From contig NZ_JASJAP010000005.1 in assembly GCF_030066995.1 (NCBI RefSeq), forward strand, positions 310,001 to 374,000: a stretch of 64,000 bases of DNA. Reading direction: 5' to 3'. Origin of the DNA: Erythrobacter sp. (GTDB taxonomy: Bacteria; Pseudomonadota; Alphaproteobacteria; Sphingomonadales; Sphingomonadaceae). The notes below the pieces were generated by a model. It ran no database searches, had not been told where the DNA came from, and saw nothing but the letters and a program-made list of their open reading frames with translations. Shown here piece after piece: positions 8,702 to 18,258 of the stretch; positions within the stretch are counted from its first letter, which is position 1; each line of letters opens with the position of its first letter. Made by a program: the position numbers and the translations under genes.

Positions 8702-9913
8702 TCAAAGGCCCGAAAGCCCGTTGGCGAAGTCCAGACCGGCCGGCTGCTGGAAGGTCCGCAGTCCGAATTCGGGAATGATCGCGAGCAGGTGGTCGAAAAT
8801 ATCCGCCTGGATACCTTCATATTCGTGCCAGATCGTGGTGTTGGTGAAGCAATAGATCTCGATCGGCAAACCGTCCGTTCCGGATGGCAACTGCCGCACT
8901 AGAAGCGTAAAATTGTCATCGATGCGCGGATGCCATTTAAGATAGGCGAGAACGTAGGCTCTAAAGGTTCCGAGATTTGTAAGCCGCCGCGCGTTCACGG
9001 GTGCATCGTCGCCCATGATCTCTTGCGCGTTCCACCTCGCGATCTCTTCGCACTTTGCCGTGAGGTAGGGTTCGAGGATCTTGAATTTCTTCAGATCTTC
9101 CACTTCCTCATCGCTCAAGAACCGAATCTTGTTATGATCAAGCGTGACGCTGCGTTTGATCCGCCGACCACCGCTCTCGGCCATTCCGCGCCAATTGGCA
9201 TAGCTGTCGGACACCAGGCGGTGGGTCGGAACGGTGACAATCGTCTTGTCGAAATTCTGCACCTTCACCGTATGCAGCGAGATATCGATCACATCGCCAT
9301 CGGCGTTCATGCTGGGCATGGTAATCCAGTCGCCCACGCGCAGCATATCGTTGGTCGTCAATTGGACACTCGCCACTAGGCTAAGGATCGTGTCCTTGAA
9401 GACCAGCAGCAGGACCGCTGTGATGGCCCCGAGGCCGGACAGCAGCAGCAAGGGGCTTTCATCGATAAGGATCGAGATGACGATGATCGCCGCCCCGCAC
9501 AGAACAAGGATCTTGCCAACCTGCAGGAAACCCTTGATCGGTCGATTGTTCGAGCTCGGCAACCGCTCGTAGACTTCGTTTAGGTAAGTCAGCGCTTTGA
9601 CGATTGCCATTGCAACCGAAACCACGATCAACGCCTGTGCCGTGTGCGCGACAAAGGTTTGCACGCCTTCCGAGAGGTTCGGCACGAATTCGATCCCGCG
9701 CGAGACGATCAGCAGCGGGACGACCGTGGCGAGCCACGCCGCAGCTTTGTCATCGGTGTCGGTGTTTTGATCGATATACCGTGCTGCGACGGCCAGAATT
9801 ACACGCTTGAGGACAAAATTGACCACAAAGGCCGCAAGCGCCAGAAGCCCGATGCCGATGAGCGTTTGTATCCAAGGCGCCTGAGAAGCGATAGTGTCGA
9901 GAAACTCCTGCAT
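8702..9913 (-). CDS. YbdG-type mechanosensitive channel (MscS family)
   Basis: Inner-membrane channel of 403 residues likely to protect against hypo-osmotic shock. It has several N-terminal membrane helices (IQTLIGIGLLALAAFVVNFVL; AALIVVSVAMAI-like segments), the pore/beta region with LRVGDWITMPSMNADGDVIDISLHTVKVQNFD and VTVPTHRLVSD, and a C-terminal extension with LRQLPSGTDGLPIEIYCF. The IGFLQV-like RPIKGFLQV segment, the inserted cytoplasmic stretch and total length resemble E. coli YbdG more than classical MscS (286 residues). Convergent with ctrA; no operon partner. Confidence 0.85.
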   Translation of the reverse strand: MQEFLDTIASQAPWIQTLIGIGLLALAAFVVNFVLKRVILAVAARYIDQNTDTDDKAAAWLATVVPLLIVSRGIEFVPNLSEGVQTFVAHTAQALIVVSVAMAIVKALTYLNEVYERLPSSNNRPIKGFLQVGKILVLCGAAIIVISILIDESPLLLLSGLGAITAVLLLVFKDTILSLVASVQLTTNDMLRVGDWITMPSMNADGDVIDISLHTVKVQNFDKTIVTVPTHRLVSDSYANWRGMAESGGRRIKRSVTLDHNKIRFLSDEEVEDLKKFKILEPYLTAKCEEIARWNAQEIMGDDAPVNARRLTNLGTFRAYVLAYLKWHPRIDDNFTLLVRQLPSGTDGLPIEIYCFTNTTIWHEYEGIQADIFDHLLAIIPEFGLRTFQQPAGLDFANGLSGL

Positions 9914-10013
9914 GGCCGCGCCTCTAGCGGGGATACCCCCTCTTCCTCAACCCCGTCGGCGCCAGGCGAACGCCTCTGGACAAGCCTGACAGAGATCGCC
10001 AAGCGCTTGGCCC

Positions 10014-10715
10014 ATGACGGCATTCAAGGAAGGCGATCCCACCACTCTGAGCCGGCTCTATGGCCGAAGCGTCGGAAAACCCTTGCGCGCGCGCCAGCAG
10101 GCGCTGGTCGACACCCTCTTGCCCAAAATCTCGGTGCCTCAGGCAGGCCCGGTGACCGCTGAAGCGCTGTTCGGCGAAGATTGCCCCCTGCATTTCGAGA
10201 TCGGTTTTGGCGGAGGAGAGCATCTGGCCTACCGCGCCGATCTTCTGCCCAATCACGGCTTCATCGGCGCGGAGCCTTTCCTTAATGGAGTGGCGCAAGC
10301 GCTCTCCCATATCGAGGAGCAACGCCTCGCCAATATCCGGTTGCATCATGGCGATGCGCTCGAGGTGCTCAATCGCGTGCCCGATGGCGCGCTCACCATG
10401 GTCTATCTGTTGCACCCGGATCCATGGCCAAAGAACAAGCATGCCAAGCGGCGAATGATGAACGATGGTCCGGTCGAACTGATCGCCCGAAAGCTGAAGG
10501 CGGGTGGCGAATTTCGTTTCGGAACCGATCACGCTGTCTATCTGCGCCACGCTCTGATGGTCATGCAGCGATTTACCGATGAATTCGAATGGCTCGTTGA
10601 TGGCCCGTCAAGCTGGCAAAACCGTCCGAGCGGATGGTGCGAAACCCGCTACGAGCAAAAGGCGCGCGAGAAATTCGGGCACGAGGTCTGGTACTTCCGC
10701 TTCCGGCGCCGGTAA
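10014..10715 (+). CDS. trmB: tRNA (guanine-N7-)-methyltransferase
   Basis: SAM-dependent enzyme forming m7G46 in tRNA variable loops. The 233-residue product has the SAM-binding IGFGGGEHL, the acidic residue IGAEPF, and the family-specific LLHPDPWPKNKHAKRR loop, plus the C-terminal SGWCETRYEQKA, which contains the conserved T-x-Y-E motif. The ATG at 10014 gives the expected N-terminal LYGRSVGKPL segment. Divergent from the mechanosensitive channel and convergent with maeB. Confidence 0.95.
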   Translation: MTAFKEGDPTTLSRLYGRSVGKPLRARQQALVDTLLPKISVPQAGPVTAEALFGEDCPLHFEIGFGGGEHLAYRADLLPNHGFIGAEPFLNGVAQALSHIEEQRLANIRLHHGDALEVLNRVPDGALTMVYLLHPDPWPKNKHAKRRMMNDGPVELIARKLKAGGEFRFGTDHAVYLRHALMVMQRFTDEFEWLVDGPSSWQNRPSGWCETRYEQKAREKFGHEVWYFRFRRR

Positions 10716-10742
10716 ACGAAAAAGCCAGCCGGCGCTCTGACG

Positions 10743-13004
10743 TCAGCTGACCACGCCTGCGCTTGCGAGCACCGCCAAGGTCAGCACATCGGGCGCAATC
10801 GCTGTCATCGGCGCGATCTGCACCGGTTTTTCCATCCCCAGCAGCATCGGGCCGACGGTCGTGTTCGATCCCAGCTCGCGCAGCAGTTTGGCCGACAGGT
10901 TGGCGGATTGCAGCCCCGGCATGATCAGCACATTGGCCGGACCGGACAGGCGGCTGAAGGGGTAGAGCTTCATCACCGCCGGGTTGAGCGCTGCGTCGGG
11001 CGCCATCTCGCCTTCGTACTCGAAACCCGGATCCTCGCGGTCCAGAATTGCGACGGCCTCCCGGATGTTGCCCAGCCATTGGCCGGAGGGGTTGCCGAAG
11101 GTCGAATAGGACAGGAAGGCGACGCGCGGCTCGTGCCCCATGCGCCGCGCCACCGCAGCGGTCTCCTTTGCGATATAGGCCAGCTCTTCGGCCTTGGGCC
11201 GCTCGTTCATGGTGGTGTCGGCGAGGAAGGTCGTGTGGCTCTTGCCGATCATCATGTGGATGCCGAACGGCAGGGCGCCCTTCTTCTTGTCGAGCACAAG
11301 GTTCACCTCGCGCACGGTTTGCGCGTAAGTGCGTGTAAGACCGGAAATCATCCCGTCTGCATGCCCCAGCGCGACCAGTAGAGCGGAAAAGACATTGCGT
11401 TCCTGATTGACCATCCGGCGCACGTCGCGCTCTGTAAAGCCACGCCTTTGCAAGCGGTTGTATAGATAATCGACCATCGCCGGGACATGGCGGCTGTCCG
11501 CCGAATTCTGGATCTCGAAGCTGCCGGGATCGGCAACGGAGAGCTGGTGGAGTTTGTCCAGCACCGCCTTCGTGCGCCCGACCAGGATAGGCGTTCCGTA
11601 CCCAAAGTCGCGGAACTGGATCGCCGCGCGCAGGACCACTTCCTCCTCCGCTTCGGCAAAAACCATGCGCTTTGGGTTGGACTTGGCCTCGTTGTAAACG
11701 CCGGTCAGGACGCTGGTGGTCGGGTTAAGGCGGGCGCGCAGTTCGACGCGATACGCCTCGAAATCTTCGATTGGAGCCTTGGCAACCCCTGAATCCATCG
11801 CCGCCTTGGCAACGGCGGACGAAACGACCTCGATCAAGCGCGGATCGAAGGGCGCCGGGATGATGTAATCGGTCCCGAATTTCTGGTTCTTGCCGTAAGC
11901 GCTTGCGACCTCCTCGGGAACACGCTCACGGGCAAGTTCGGCAATGGCGGTAGCGGCCGCGACCTTCATTTCCTCGTTGATCGTGGTCGCCTGCACATCG
12001 AGCGCGCCGCGAAAGATAAAGGGAAAGCCCAGCACATTGTTGACCTGATTGGGAAAATCGCTGCGCCCAGTGGCGATAATCGCATCGGGACGGACCGCCT
12101 TCGCGTCATCCGGCATGATCTCTGGCACGGGGTTGGCCATCGCGAAGATGATGGGCTTATCGGCCATCTTTTCGACCCATTCCGGCTTCAACGCGCCGGC
12201 AGCGGACAGGCCGAGGAAGATGTCCGCTCCCTCAAGCGCCTCTTCCAGGCTGCGCGCCTGCGTTTCAACCGCGTGCGCGCTTTTCCACTGATCGACATTG
12301 TCGCGGCCCGGATAGATCGGCCCGCTGCGGTCGCACACGATCACATTTTCGTGCGGAACGCCGACCGACTTGACGAGCGCGGTGCAGGCCAACGCGGACG
12401 CGCCGGCGCCGTTCACCACCATCTTCACGTCTTTGAAATCACGGCCCGTCAGGTGACACGCGTTGATCAAGCCGGCGGCGGCGATGATAGCGGTGCCATG
12501 CTGATCATCGTGCATGATCGGAATGTTCATGCGCTCGCGCAGCGCGGCCTCGATGATGAAGCATTCGGGCGCCTTGATGTCTTCAAGATTGATGCCGCCG
12601 AATGTCGGCTCCATCAGAGCGACGGCATCGATGAAGGCCTGCGGATCCTCGGTCGCTAGCTCGATATCGATCGAGTCGACGTCAGCGAACCGCTTGAACA
12701 GCACCGCCTTGCCTTCCATTACGGGTTTGGAGGCCAGCGCACCAAGATTGCCAAGGCCAAGGATCGCCGAGCCGTTGGAGATCACTGCAACCAGATTTGC
12801 CCTGGCCGTGTAACGCGCCGCGAGCGAGGGTTCGCCGGCGATGGCCTCGACGGGGGCAGCCACGCCGGGCGAATAGGCAAGGCTCAAGTCGCGCTGCGAG
12901 GTCATCGGCTTGGTCGCGACCACCTCCAGTTTCCCCGGACGAATAGTCTCGTGATAGAAAAGCGCCTCGCGCGTTGTGAAACCACCCTTGGGTTCGTCGG
13001 CCAT
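10743..13004 (-). CDS. maeB: NADP-dependent malic enzyme (MaeB type, with phosphotransacetylase-like domain)
   Basis: Converts malate to pyruvate and CO2, supplying NADPH and linking the TCA cycle to acetyl-CoA. The 753-residue protein has an N-terminal malic enzyme module (about residues 1-430; SPGVAAPVEAIA, VISNGSAILGLGNLGALA, IMHDDQHGTAIIAAAGL, a nucleotide site VVNGAGASALAC) and a C-terminal phosphotransacetylase-like domain (about 430-753; PFSRLSGPANVLIMPGLQSAN) that in known MaeB proteins is regulatory rather than catalytic. Convergent with trmB; divergent from mutS with a 158-bp spacer. Confidence 0.96.
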   Translation of the reverse strand: MADEPKGGFTTREALFYHETIRPGKLEVVATKPMTSQRDLSLAYSPGVAAPVEAIAGEPSLAARYTARANLVAVISNGSAILGLGNLGALASKPVMEGKAVLFKRFADVDSIDIELATEDPQAFIDAVALMEPTFGGINLEDIKAPECFIIEAALRERMNIPIMHDDQHGTAIIAAAGLINACHLTGRDFKDVKMVVNGAGASALACTALVKSVGVPHENVIVCDRSGPIYPGRDNVDQWKSAHAVETQARSLEEALEGADIFLGLSAAGALKPEWVEKMADKPIIFAMANPVPEIMPDDAKAVRPDAIIATGRSDFPNQVNNVLGFPFIFRGALDVQATTINEEMKVAAATAIAELARERVPEEVASAYGKNQKFGTDYIIPAPFDPRLIEVVSSAVAKAAMDSGVAKAPIEDFEAYRVELRARLNPTTSVLTGVYNEAKSNPKRMVFAEAEEEVVLRAAIQFRDFGYGTPILVGRTKAVLDKLHQLSVADPGSFEIQNSADSRHVPAMVDYLYNRLQRRGFTERDVRRMVNQERNVFSALLVALGHADGMISGLTRTYAQTVREVNLVLDKKKGALPFGIHMMIGKSHTTFLADTTMNERPKAEELAYIAKETAAVARRMGHEPRVAFLSYSTFGNPSGQWLGNIREAVAILDREDPGFEYEGEMAPDAALNPAVMKLYPFSRLSGPANVLIMPGLQSANLSAKLLRELGSNTTVGPMLLGMEKPVQIAPMTAIAPDVLTLAVLASAGVVS

Positions 13005-13162
13005 AAGTCACTCCGTTTGGCGCTCTTTCGCCAGCCTCTAGCAGCGTTTTTGCGAAGTTATAGGGGGTTTGGCGCCACGAAACCGAGATTGAGTCTGCGA
13101 TCAGGGGATAGGCGTAACAGCGACGCTGACGAATCGGCCCGGGGGCTGGTAACCGCAAGGTT

Positions 13163-15802
13163 ATGGCCTCCGCGTCCTCTTCCAAACCCACGCCGATGAT
13201 GGAGCAATACCTTGCGCTCAAGCGCGAGGCGGAGAACTCTTTGCTGTTCTACCGCATGGGCGATTTCTTCGAACTCTTCTTCGACGATGCCAAACGCGCC
13301 GCCGCCATCCTCGATATCGCTCTGACAGCGCGCGGGGAACACAATGGCGAACCGGTCGCGATGTGCGGGGTGCCGGTTCACTCGGCGGAGGGTTATCTGG
13401 CGCGGCTGATAAGGGCCGGGGAGCGTGTGGCGATTGCCGAGCAGGTCGAGACGCCCGACGAAGCCAAGGCTCGCGCCAAATGCGAGGGCAGACCTTCTTC
13501 GAAAGCGCTGGTCAAACGCGATATCGTCCGTTTCGTAACGGCGGGCACACTCACCGAGGAAGCGTTGCTGGAACCGCGGCGGGCGAACGTGCTGGCGGCC
13601 TTGTCGCAGGTGCGCGGGACGATTGGCGTGGCTTCAGTCGATATCTCCACCGGGACAATGATTCTCGCCGAGTGCGCGCCCGAAATGGTCGGCGCCGAAC
13701 TTGCAAGGCTGGGCCCAAGCGAAGTGGTTGTGCCCGACGGCTGGAACTGCGCCGATCCCGAAGAACCCACCTTTCACGCAAACCACACCTTCGACAGCGA
13801 TCGCGGCGCCGCCCGTTTGCGCGCCCTCCACGGGGTCTCCACATTGGATGGCTTTGGCGAATTCAGCCGAGCGATGTGCGCGGCCGCCGGGGGTCTCATT
13901 GCTTACCTTGAGCATGTCGGACGCGGCACGTTGCCGCTTCTGCTGCCACCACGAATACAGCGTGCGAGCGCAACCATGGCGATGGACGAAGCCACGCGGA
14001 CAAGCCTTGAGATCCTCGCGAGCAGCGCAGGAGGACGCGGCGGCAGTCTCGTGGCCGCGCTCGACCGCTGCGCGACGGGTGCGGGATCGCGTCTGCTCGC
14101 CGAGGACCTGGCCGCACCCTTGCTCGATACTCAAGCGATCGCCGAGCGCCTTGCGCTGGTCCAGTATCTGCGTGATCGACCTATCGAACGCGCCAATCTT
14201 AGAGATCGCCTGCGCGGACTTCCCGACCTCGCGCGCGCGCTTGGCCGGATTGTGGCTGGTCGAGGGTCGCCGCGCGACCTCGGCCAGATACGCGATGGCC
14301 TTGGTGAAGCTCAGCGAATTCAGGATGGGCTCGCTCAGCTGCCCGATGCGCCTGCCCTTTTGAAAGCGTTGCTGCCCCGTCTCTCCGGGCACGGCGCGCT
14401 GACCGATGCACTCACTCGCGCGCTCGTCGCCTCTCCGCCGACCGAGCGCTCCAACGGCGGCTTTATCGCGGATGGCTACGACGCGTCGCTCGACGAGTTG
14501 CGAGCCATTTCTGGCAACGCGCGGCGGGCGATCGCGGCGATGGAGGCGCGCTATCGCGACGAAACCGGCATTGCCAGCCTCAAGATCAAGCACAACGGAG
14601 TGCTGGGATACTTCATCGAAGTTCCCAACCGCCATGCCGACAGCCTGATGGAAGCCGAGAGCGGGTTTACGCACCGACAGACCATGAAAGGGGCCGTCCG
14701 GTTCAATTCGCTGAGCCTTCATGAAGAGGCCTCGCGCATATCGGAAGCAGCAGGGCGGGCGTTGGCCGCCGAAGAGGCGCACTTCGAGCAGCTCGTCGCC
14801 GCGGTTGGCGAGGCCCGCGCCGCGATCGCCGACACCGCCGATGCGTTGGCGCGGATCGATGTGTGCGCTGGCAACGCCGAGCGCGCCGCCGAGGGCGAAT
14901 GGTGCCGCCCGGACGTGGTCGAAGAGCCCGTCCTCGAGATCGTCGCCGGGCGCCACCCCGTCGTCGAAGCGGCGCTCGCAAGATCCGCCGAGCGCTTCGT
15001 TGCGAACGATTGCGCGCTTAACCCCGACGATCGCCTCTGGCTCATCGGTGGACCGAATATGGGGGGCAAGTCCACCTTCCTGCGTCAGAACGCGCTGATC
15101 ATCCTGATGGCGCAGGCCGGGTGCTTCGTCCCCGCGCAGTCTGCGCGCGTGGGGTTGGTCGATCGTCTGTTCAGCCGCGTGGGTGCGTCCGACAATTTGG
15201 CTCGAGGACGCTCCACCTTCATGGTCGAAATGGTCGAGACCGCCGCGATCCTCAGCCAAGCGAGCGAGCGCAGCTTCGTAATTCTGGACGAGGTCGGGCG
15301 CGGCACCTCGACCTATGATGGCGTCGCGCTTGCCTGGGCGGTGGTGGAGGCGGTCCATTCGCGCATTGGCTGTCGTTGCCTGTTCGCCACGCACTATCAT
15401 GAACTCACCCGTCTCGCCGCTACGTGCGAGGCACTCTCCCTTCATCACGTACGCGCGCGTGAATGGAAGGGCGAGCTGGTTCTCCTGCATGAGCTGGCCG
15501 AGGGGCCTGCGGATCGTTCCTACGGCCTTGCCGTTGCGAAGCTGGCTGGGGTGCCGCCGACTGTCGTGTCGCGGGCGAAGGCCGTTCTGGACCGGCTCGA
15601 ACAGACCCGGATGGAAACCGGTGGCATCGCGGCGGGGCTTGGAGAACTGCCGCTTTTCGCCGCCGCAGCCAGTCCGGAACCAGCGCAACCCAGCGCTTCC
15701 CAAGAGCTGGCCGATCGCCTTGCCGACACCGATCTGGACGCGCTCTCTCCGCGAGAGGCTCTCGACCTGCTCTACGAGCTGAAACGGGGCCTTCAAGAAT
15801 AG
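13163..15802 (+). CDS. mutS: DNA mismatch repair protein MutS
   Basis: ATPase that recognises mispairs and recruits MutL. The 879-residue product has the mismatch-binding N-terminal domain with the FYRMGDFFELFFDDA segment (Phe-x-Glu equivalent), lever and clamp regions (LKIKHNGVLGYFIEVP), Walker A IGGPNMGGKST (about residues 628-637), Walker B FVILDEVGRGTST, and the FATHYHEL motif. Start at 13163 gives the conserved TPMMEQYLALK beginning. Divergent from maeB. A long antisense frame across the gene is a high-GC artefact. Confidence 0.97.
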   Translation: MASASSSKPTPMMEQYLALKREAENSLLFYRMGDFFELFFDDAKRAAAILDIALTARGEHNGEPVAMCGVPVHSAEGYLARLIRAGERVAIAEQVETPDEAKARAKCEGRPSSKALVKRDIVRFVTAGTLTEEALLEPRRANVLAALSQVRGTIGVASVDISTGTMILAECAPEMVGAELARLGPSEVVVPDGWNCADPEEPTFHANHTFDSDRGAARLRALHGVSTLDGFGEFSRAMCAAAGGLIAYLEHVGRGTLPLLLPPRIQRASATMAMDEATRTSLEILASSAGGRGGSLVAALDRCATGAGSRLLAEDLAAPLLDTQAIAERLALVQYLRDRPIERANLRDRLRGLPDLARALGRIVAGRGSPRDLGQIRDGLGEAQRIQDGLAQLPDAPALLKALLPRLSGHGALTDALTRALVASPPTERSNGGFIADGYDASLDELRAISGNARRAIAAMEARYRDETGIASLKIKHNGVLGYFIEVPNRHADSLMEAESGFTHRQTMKGAVRFNSLSLHEEASRISEAAGRALAAEEAHFEQLVAAVGEARAAIADTADALARIDVCAGNAERAAEGEWCRPDVVEEPVLEIVAGRHPVVEAALARSAERFVANDCALNPDDRLWLIGGPNMGGKSTFLRQNALIILMAQAGCFVPAQSARVGLVDRLFSRVGASDNLARGRSTFMVEMVETAAILSQASERSFVILDEVGRGTSTYDGVALAWAVVEAVHSRIGCRCLFATHYHELTRLAATCEALSLHHVRAREWKGELVLLHELAEGPADRSYGLAVAKLAGVPPTVVSRAKAVLDRLEQTRMETGGIAAGLGELPLFAAAASPEPAQPSASQELADRLADTDLDALSPREALDLLYELKRGLQE

Positions 15803-15847
15803 CCGGTTTCCACCAAACCTTAACCGCTTCGGCGCTAAGCCTTAAGC

Positions 15848-16372
15848 ATGTCAGTGCCTGTTATCGCGACGAGCAAAAGCGCCCTCATCTTTGCCGGTGG
15901 GGTACTGGTCTGCGCGGCGATAGCGGCGGCCAGTCTGGGCAGTCACTTCACTCCAGAGCCGGAGAACGACTACGCCGAGAACCGCAACGTGGCTGATGAG
16001 CAAACGCAGACAGAGCCCGGCGCGCCTGGCAACGACACCGCCGCGCTCCCGCTTGAGGGCTTCGCGGACGACTCGGAGTTGATCGACAGCACCAACGGCT
16101 TCGACCCCACACCGAACCTGGATCAATCGGTAATCATCGATGAACAGCCCAAGAGTTTCACAGCGCCCGAGACTTCAGAACCCGCGCGCGAAACGCCCAA
16201 GCCATCCGGGCTGACCGCAGCCAGAACCCCGGCGCCGCGCGGACGCACGCGTTCCAGCCGTGTGGTTCAGCGGCGCGAGCGACAGGACACAGGCGCGGTG
16301 GAGAACGACGCCCCGCCAAACCGGGACAGGCTGATCCAGCTCGATCCAGAGGAAAAGGCTGGCGGGAAGTAG
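15848..16372 (+). CDS. Hypothetical membrane-anchored or exported protein
   Basis: A 174-residue protein with one N-terminal hydrophobic segment (SALIFAGGVLVCAAIAAASLG) and an acidic, Pro/Thr/Glu-rich, low-complexity remainder that turns basic near the end (RGRTRSSRVVQRRERQD). This is the profile of a single-pass anchor with a disordered periplasmic tail. No clear ribosome-binding site precedes the ATG. It follows mutS by 45 bp on the same strand and may be cotranscribed. No family was recognised. Confidence 0.55.
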   Translation: MSVPVIATSKSALIFAGGVLVCAAIAAASLGSHFTPEPENDYAENRNVADEQTQTEPGAPGNDTAALPLEGFADDSELIDSTNGFDPTPNLDQSVIIDEQPKSFTAPETSEPARETPKPSGLTAARTPAPRGRTRSSRVVQRRERQDTGAVENDAPPNRDRLIQLDPEEKAGGK

Positions 16373-16423
16373 GGCGCAGCGCCCTATCCGATCACAAGAT
16401 AGCCAGCTTCGCCTCGGCCTGCC

Positions 16424-17293
16424 TTACCGCGTCGGCACCGGCGCGTCCCCGGAGTAATCGTAAAAGCCGCGGCCGGTCTTGCGGCCGAGCCAGCCGGCTT
16501 CGACATACTTTACCAGCAGCGGGGCGGGACGGTACTTGCTGTCGCGGGTCGTCTTGTAGAGCACCTTGATGATGTCGAGGCAGGTGTCGAGGCCGACGAA
16601 GTCCGCCAGCTGAAGCGGGCCCATCGGGTGGTTGAGGCCCAGGCGACAGCCCTTGTCGATGTCCTCGATCCCCGCCGTCGATTGCCCGAGCACAAAAACC
16701 GCTTCGTTGATCATGGGAAGAAGGATGCGGTTGACGACGAAGCCCGGTTCATCCTGGCTGAGGACAACCTGCTTGCCCAGACCCTCGGCAAAGGCTGTCA
16801 CGCGGTCGGTTGTCGCCTGCGCGGTGGCGAGACCCGGAATGACCTCGATCAGGCCCATGACGGGCACGGGATTGAAGAAGTGCAGGCCGATAAAGCGCGA
16901 AGGATCGGGCGAGTGGTTCGCCATGCGGGTGATCGGGATCGAGCTGGTGTTCGAGGCCATCACGGCGTCTGGCCCCAGCACCTTGCCGGCGTTTTCGAAA
17001 ATCGACTGTTTGATCGGTTCTTTTTCGGTCGCCGCCTCGATGATGAGGTCGGCGCTTTCCATCGGCGCGTAATCGGCAACCGGCGTGATACGCGCCAGCA
17101 GCGCTTTGGCGGTGGCCGCCTCGATCTTTCCGCGCCCCACCAGTTTGGTGACCGCCGCATCGATGCGCGCCTTGCCCGCCTCCGCGTGCGCCAGATCGAT
17201 ATCGGCCAGCATCACGTGCATGCCCTCGCCCGCCACCGTCTGAGCGATCCCGGTCCCCATCTGACCAGCCCCGATAACCGCAATATTCCGCAT
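16424..17293 (-). CDS. 3-hydroxybutyryl-CoA dehydrogenase
   Basis: NAD-dependent oxidation of 3-hydroxyacyl-CoA, used in beta-oxidation, butyrate or phenylacetate metabolism. The 289-residue monofunctional form has the N-terminal Rossmann [10 protein letters not shown] (residues 8-17), the catalytic segments SNTSSIPIT and [11 protein letters not shown] with the active His/Asn, and the C-terminal all-helical domain ending [14 protein letters not shown]. The length and motifs match Hbd/PaaH-type enzymes; which acyl chain it prefers cannot be read from sequence. It is transcribed in the same direction as the cobalamin adenosyltransferase 110 bp upstream. Confidence 0.92.
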   Translation of the reverse strand: MRNIAVIGAGQMGTGIAQTVAGEGMHVMLADIDLAHAEAGKARIDAAVTKLVGRGKIEAATAKALLARITPVADYAPMESADLIIEAATEKEPIKQSIFENAGKVLGPDAVMASNTSSIPITRMANHSPDPSRFIGLHFFNPVPVMGLIEVIPGLATAQATTDRVTAFAEGLGKQVVLSQDEPGFVVNRILLPMINEAVFVLGQSTAGIEDIDKGCRLGLNHPMGPLQLADFVGLDTCLDIIKVLYKTTRDSKYRPAPLLVKYVEAGWLGRKTGRGFYDYSGDAPVPTR

Positions 17294-17403
17294 AGCAGCG
17301 TTCCCTTCGCAAGTGCAGCAAGTGCCGTGGCCCGCGTCGTTAGCGGCGCGCGGAAGGGTTGGCTAGAGCGATGAAGGCTGTCGGCGGAGGGTTCGGGGCG
17401 GGC

Positions 17404-17979
17404 TTACCGATTGGCGCCCGGAACCCACGTCACATCGTCGGCCCCGTTACGGTTAAGGACACGAGCCAGCACGAACAGCAGATCCGACAGCCGATTGATG
17501 TAGATGAGAGCGGCCGGGTTAACCGCCGTCTCGCTTGCCAGAGCGGTCATGGCACGCTCGCTGGCTCGCGCACCGGCGCGCGCCACGTGCACGCGCGCGG
17601 ACGCCTCGCTGCCGCCAGGAAGAACGAAACTGGTGAGTGGCTCAAGGCCTTCGTTCAGCGCGTCAATCTGCGCTTCCAGCCACTCGCCTTGCCCTGACAC
17701 GACGCGCAGGACCATTTCGGAAGGTGCGAAGTCACCGTCAGGCGCCGGGGTGGCGATATCCGCGCCAAGATCGAACAGATCGTTCTGCACCCGCGTCAAC
17801 AGATCCCGGTGTGCGGTGTCCTGAAGAGCGCAGATCGCAACGCCGATCGCGCAGTTGGTTTCATCGACGGCCCCGACAGCCGCTATGCGCGCGGAATGCT
17901 TGGCCGTGCGCGAGCCATCCACGAGCCCCGTGGTGCCGTCATCGCCAGTGCGGGTGTAGATCTTGTTGAGCTTGACCAT
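17404..17979 (-). CDS. Cob(I)alamin adenosyltransferase, PduO type
   Basis: Transfers adenosyl from ATP to cob(I)alamin to make coenzyme B12. The 191-residue product starts MVKLNKIYTRTGDDGTTGL, the ATP-binding N-terminal signature of PduO-type enzymes, and has the conserved SFVLPGGS and ARAGARASERA helix. It lies 12 bp downstream of a HIG1 domain gene and is probably cotranscribed with it. Confidence 0.93.
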   Translation of the reverse strand: MVKLNKIYTRTGDDGTTGLVDGSRTAKHSARIAAVGAVDETNCAIGVAICALQDTAHRDLLTRVQNDLFDLGADIATPAPDGDFAPSEMVLRVVSGQGEWLEAQIDALNEGLEPLTSFVLPGGSEASARVHVARAGARASERAMTALASETAVNPAALIYINRLSDLLFVLARVLNRNGADDVTWVPGANR

Positions 17980-17991
17980 GAAAGGCGCGCG

Positions 17992-18240
17992 TCAATCGCC
18001 GCTGCCGGCGGCCAACAGGCCGATCACAACAACCACCGCAATGGCGGCCGCCTGATACTTGATACGCGCGAACATCGCCTTGTTCTGCATGTTCTGCATC
18101 TCGGTTACGGTTTCGCCTTCACCGCTTTCGAGATTGATCTTGGTTGTCTTCAGGAACGCGATCACGCCTTTGACCAGCGAGAAGACCACGAGCCCGGCCA
18201 GCACGATAAACACGGCGGTGAGGAAATAGACCATGTGCAC
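17992..18240 (-). CDS. Small twin-transmembrane HIG1-domain protein
   Basis: An 82-residue protein with two membrane helices (VYFLTAVFIVLAGLVVFSLVKGVIAFL and AAAIAVVVVIGLLAAG) joined by a short polar loop containing MQNMQNKAMFARIKYQ. This is the hypoxia-induced-gene-1 architecture that is widespread in alphaproteobacteria; mitochondrial homologues associate with respiratory supercomplexes. A respiratory role here is inference. Lies between gluQ and the adenosyltransferase, all on the reverse strand. Confidence 0.85.
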   Translation of the reverse strand: MHMVYFLTAVFIVLAGLVVFSLVKGVIAFLKTTKINLESGEGETVTEMQNMQNKAMFARIKYQAAAIAVVVVIGLLAAGSGD

Positions 18241-18258
18241 TAAATGGGGCTGGCTGTC

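Noticed and set aside
13634..15796. A 720-codon open frame on the reverse strand across mutS
   Set aside because: It is exactly antisense to a complete mutS, a well-known effect of GC-rich codon bias; the translation has no family features.
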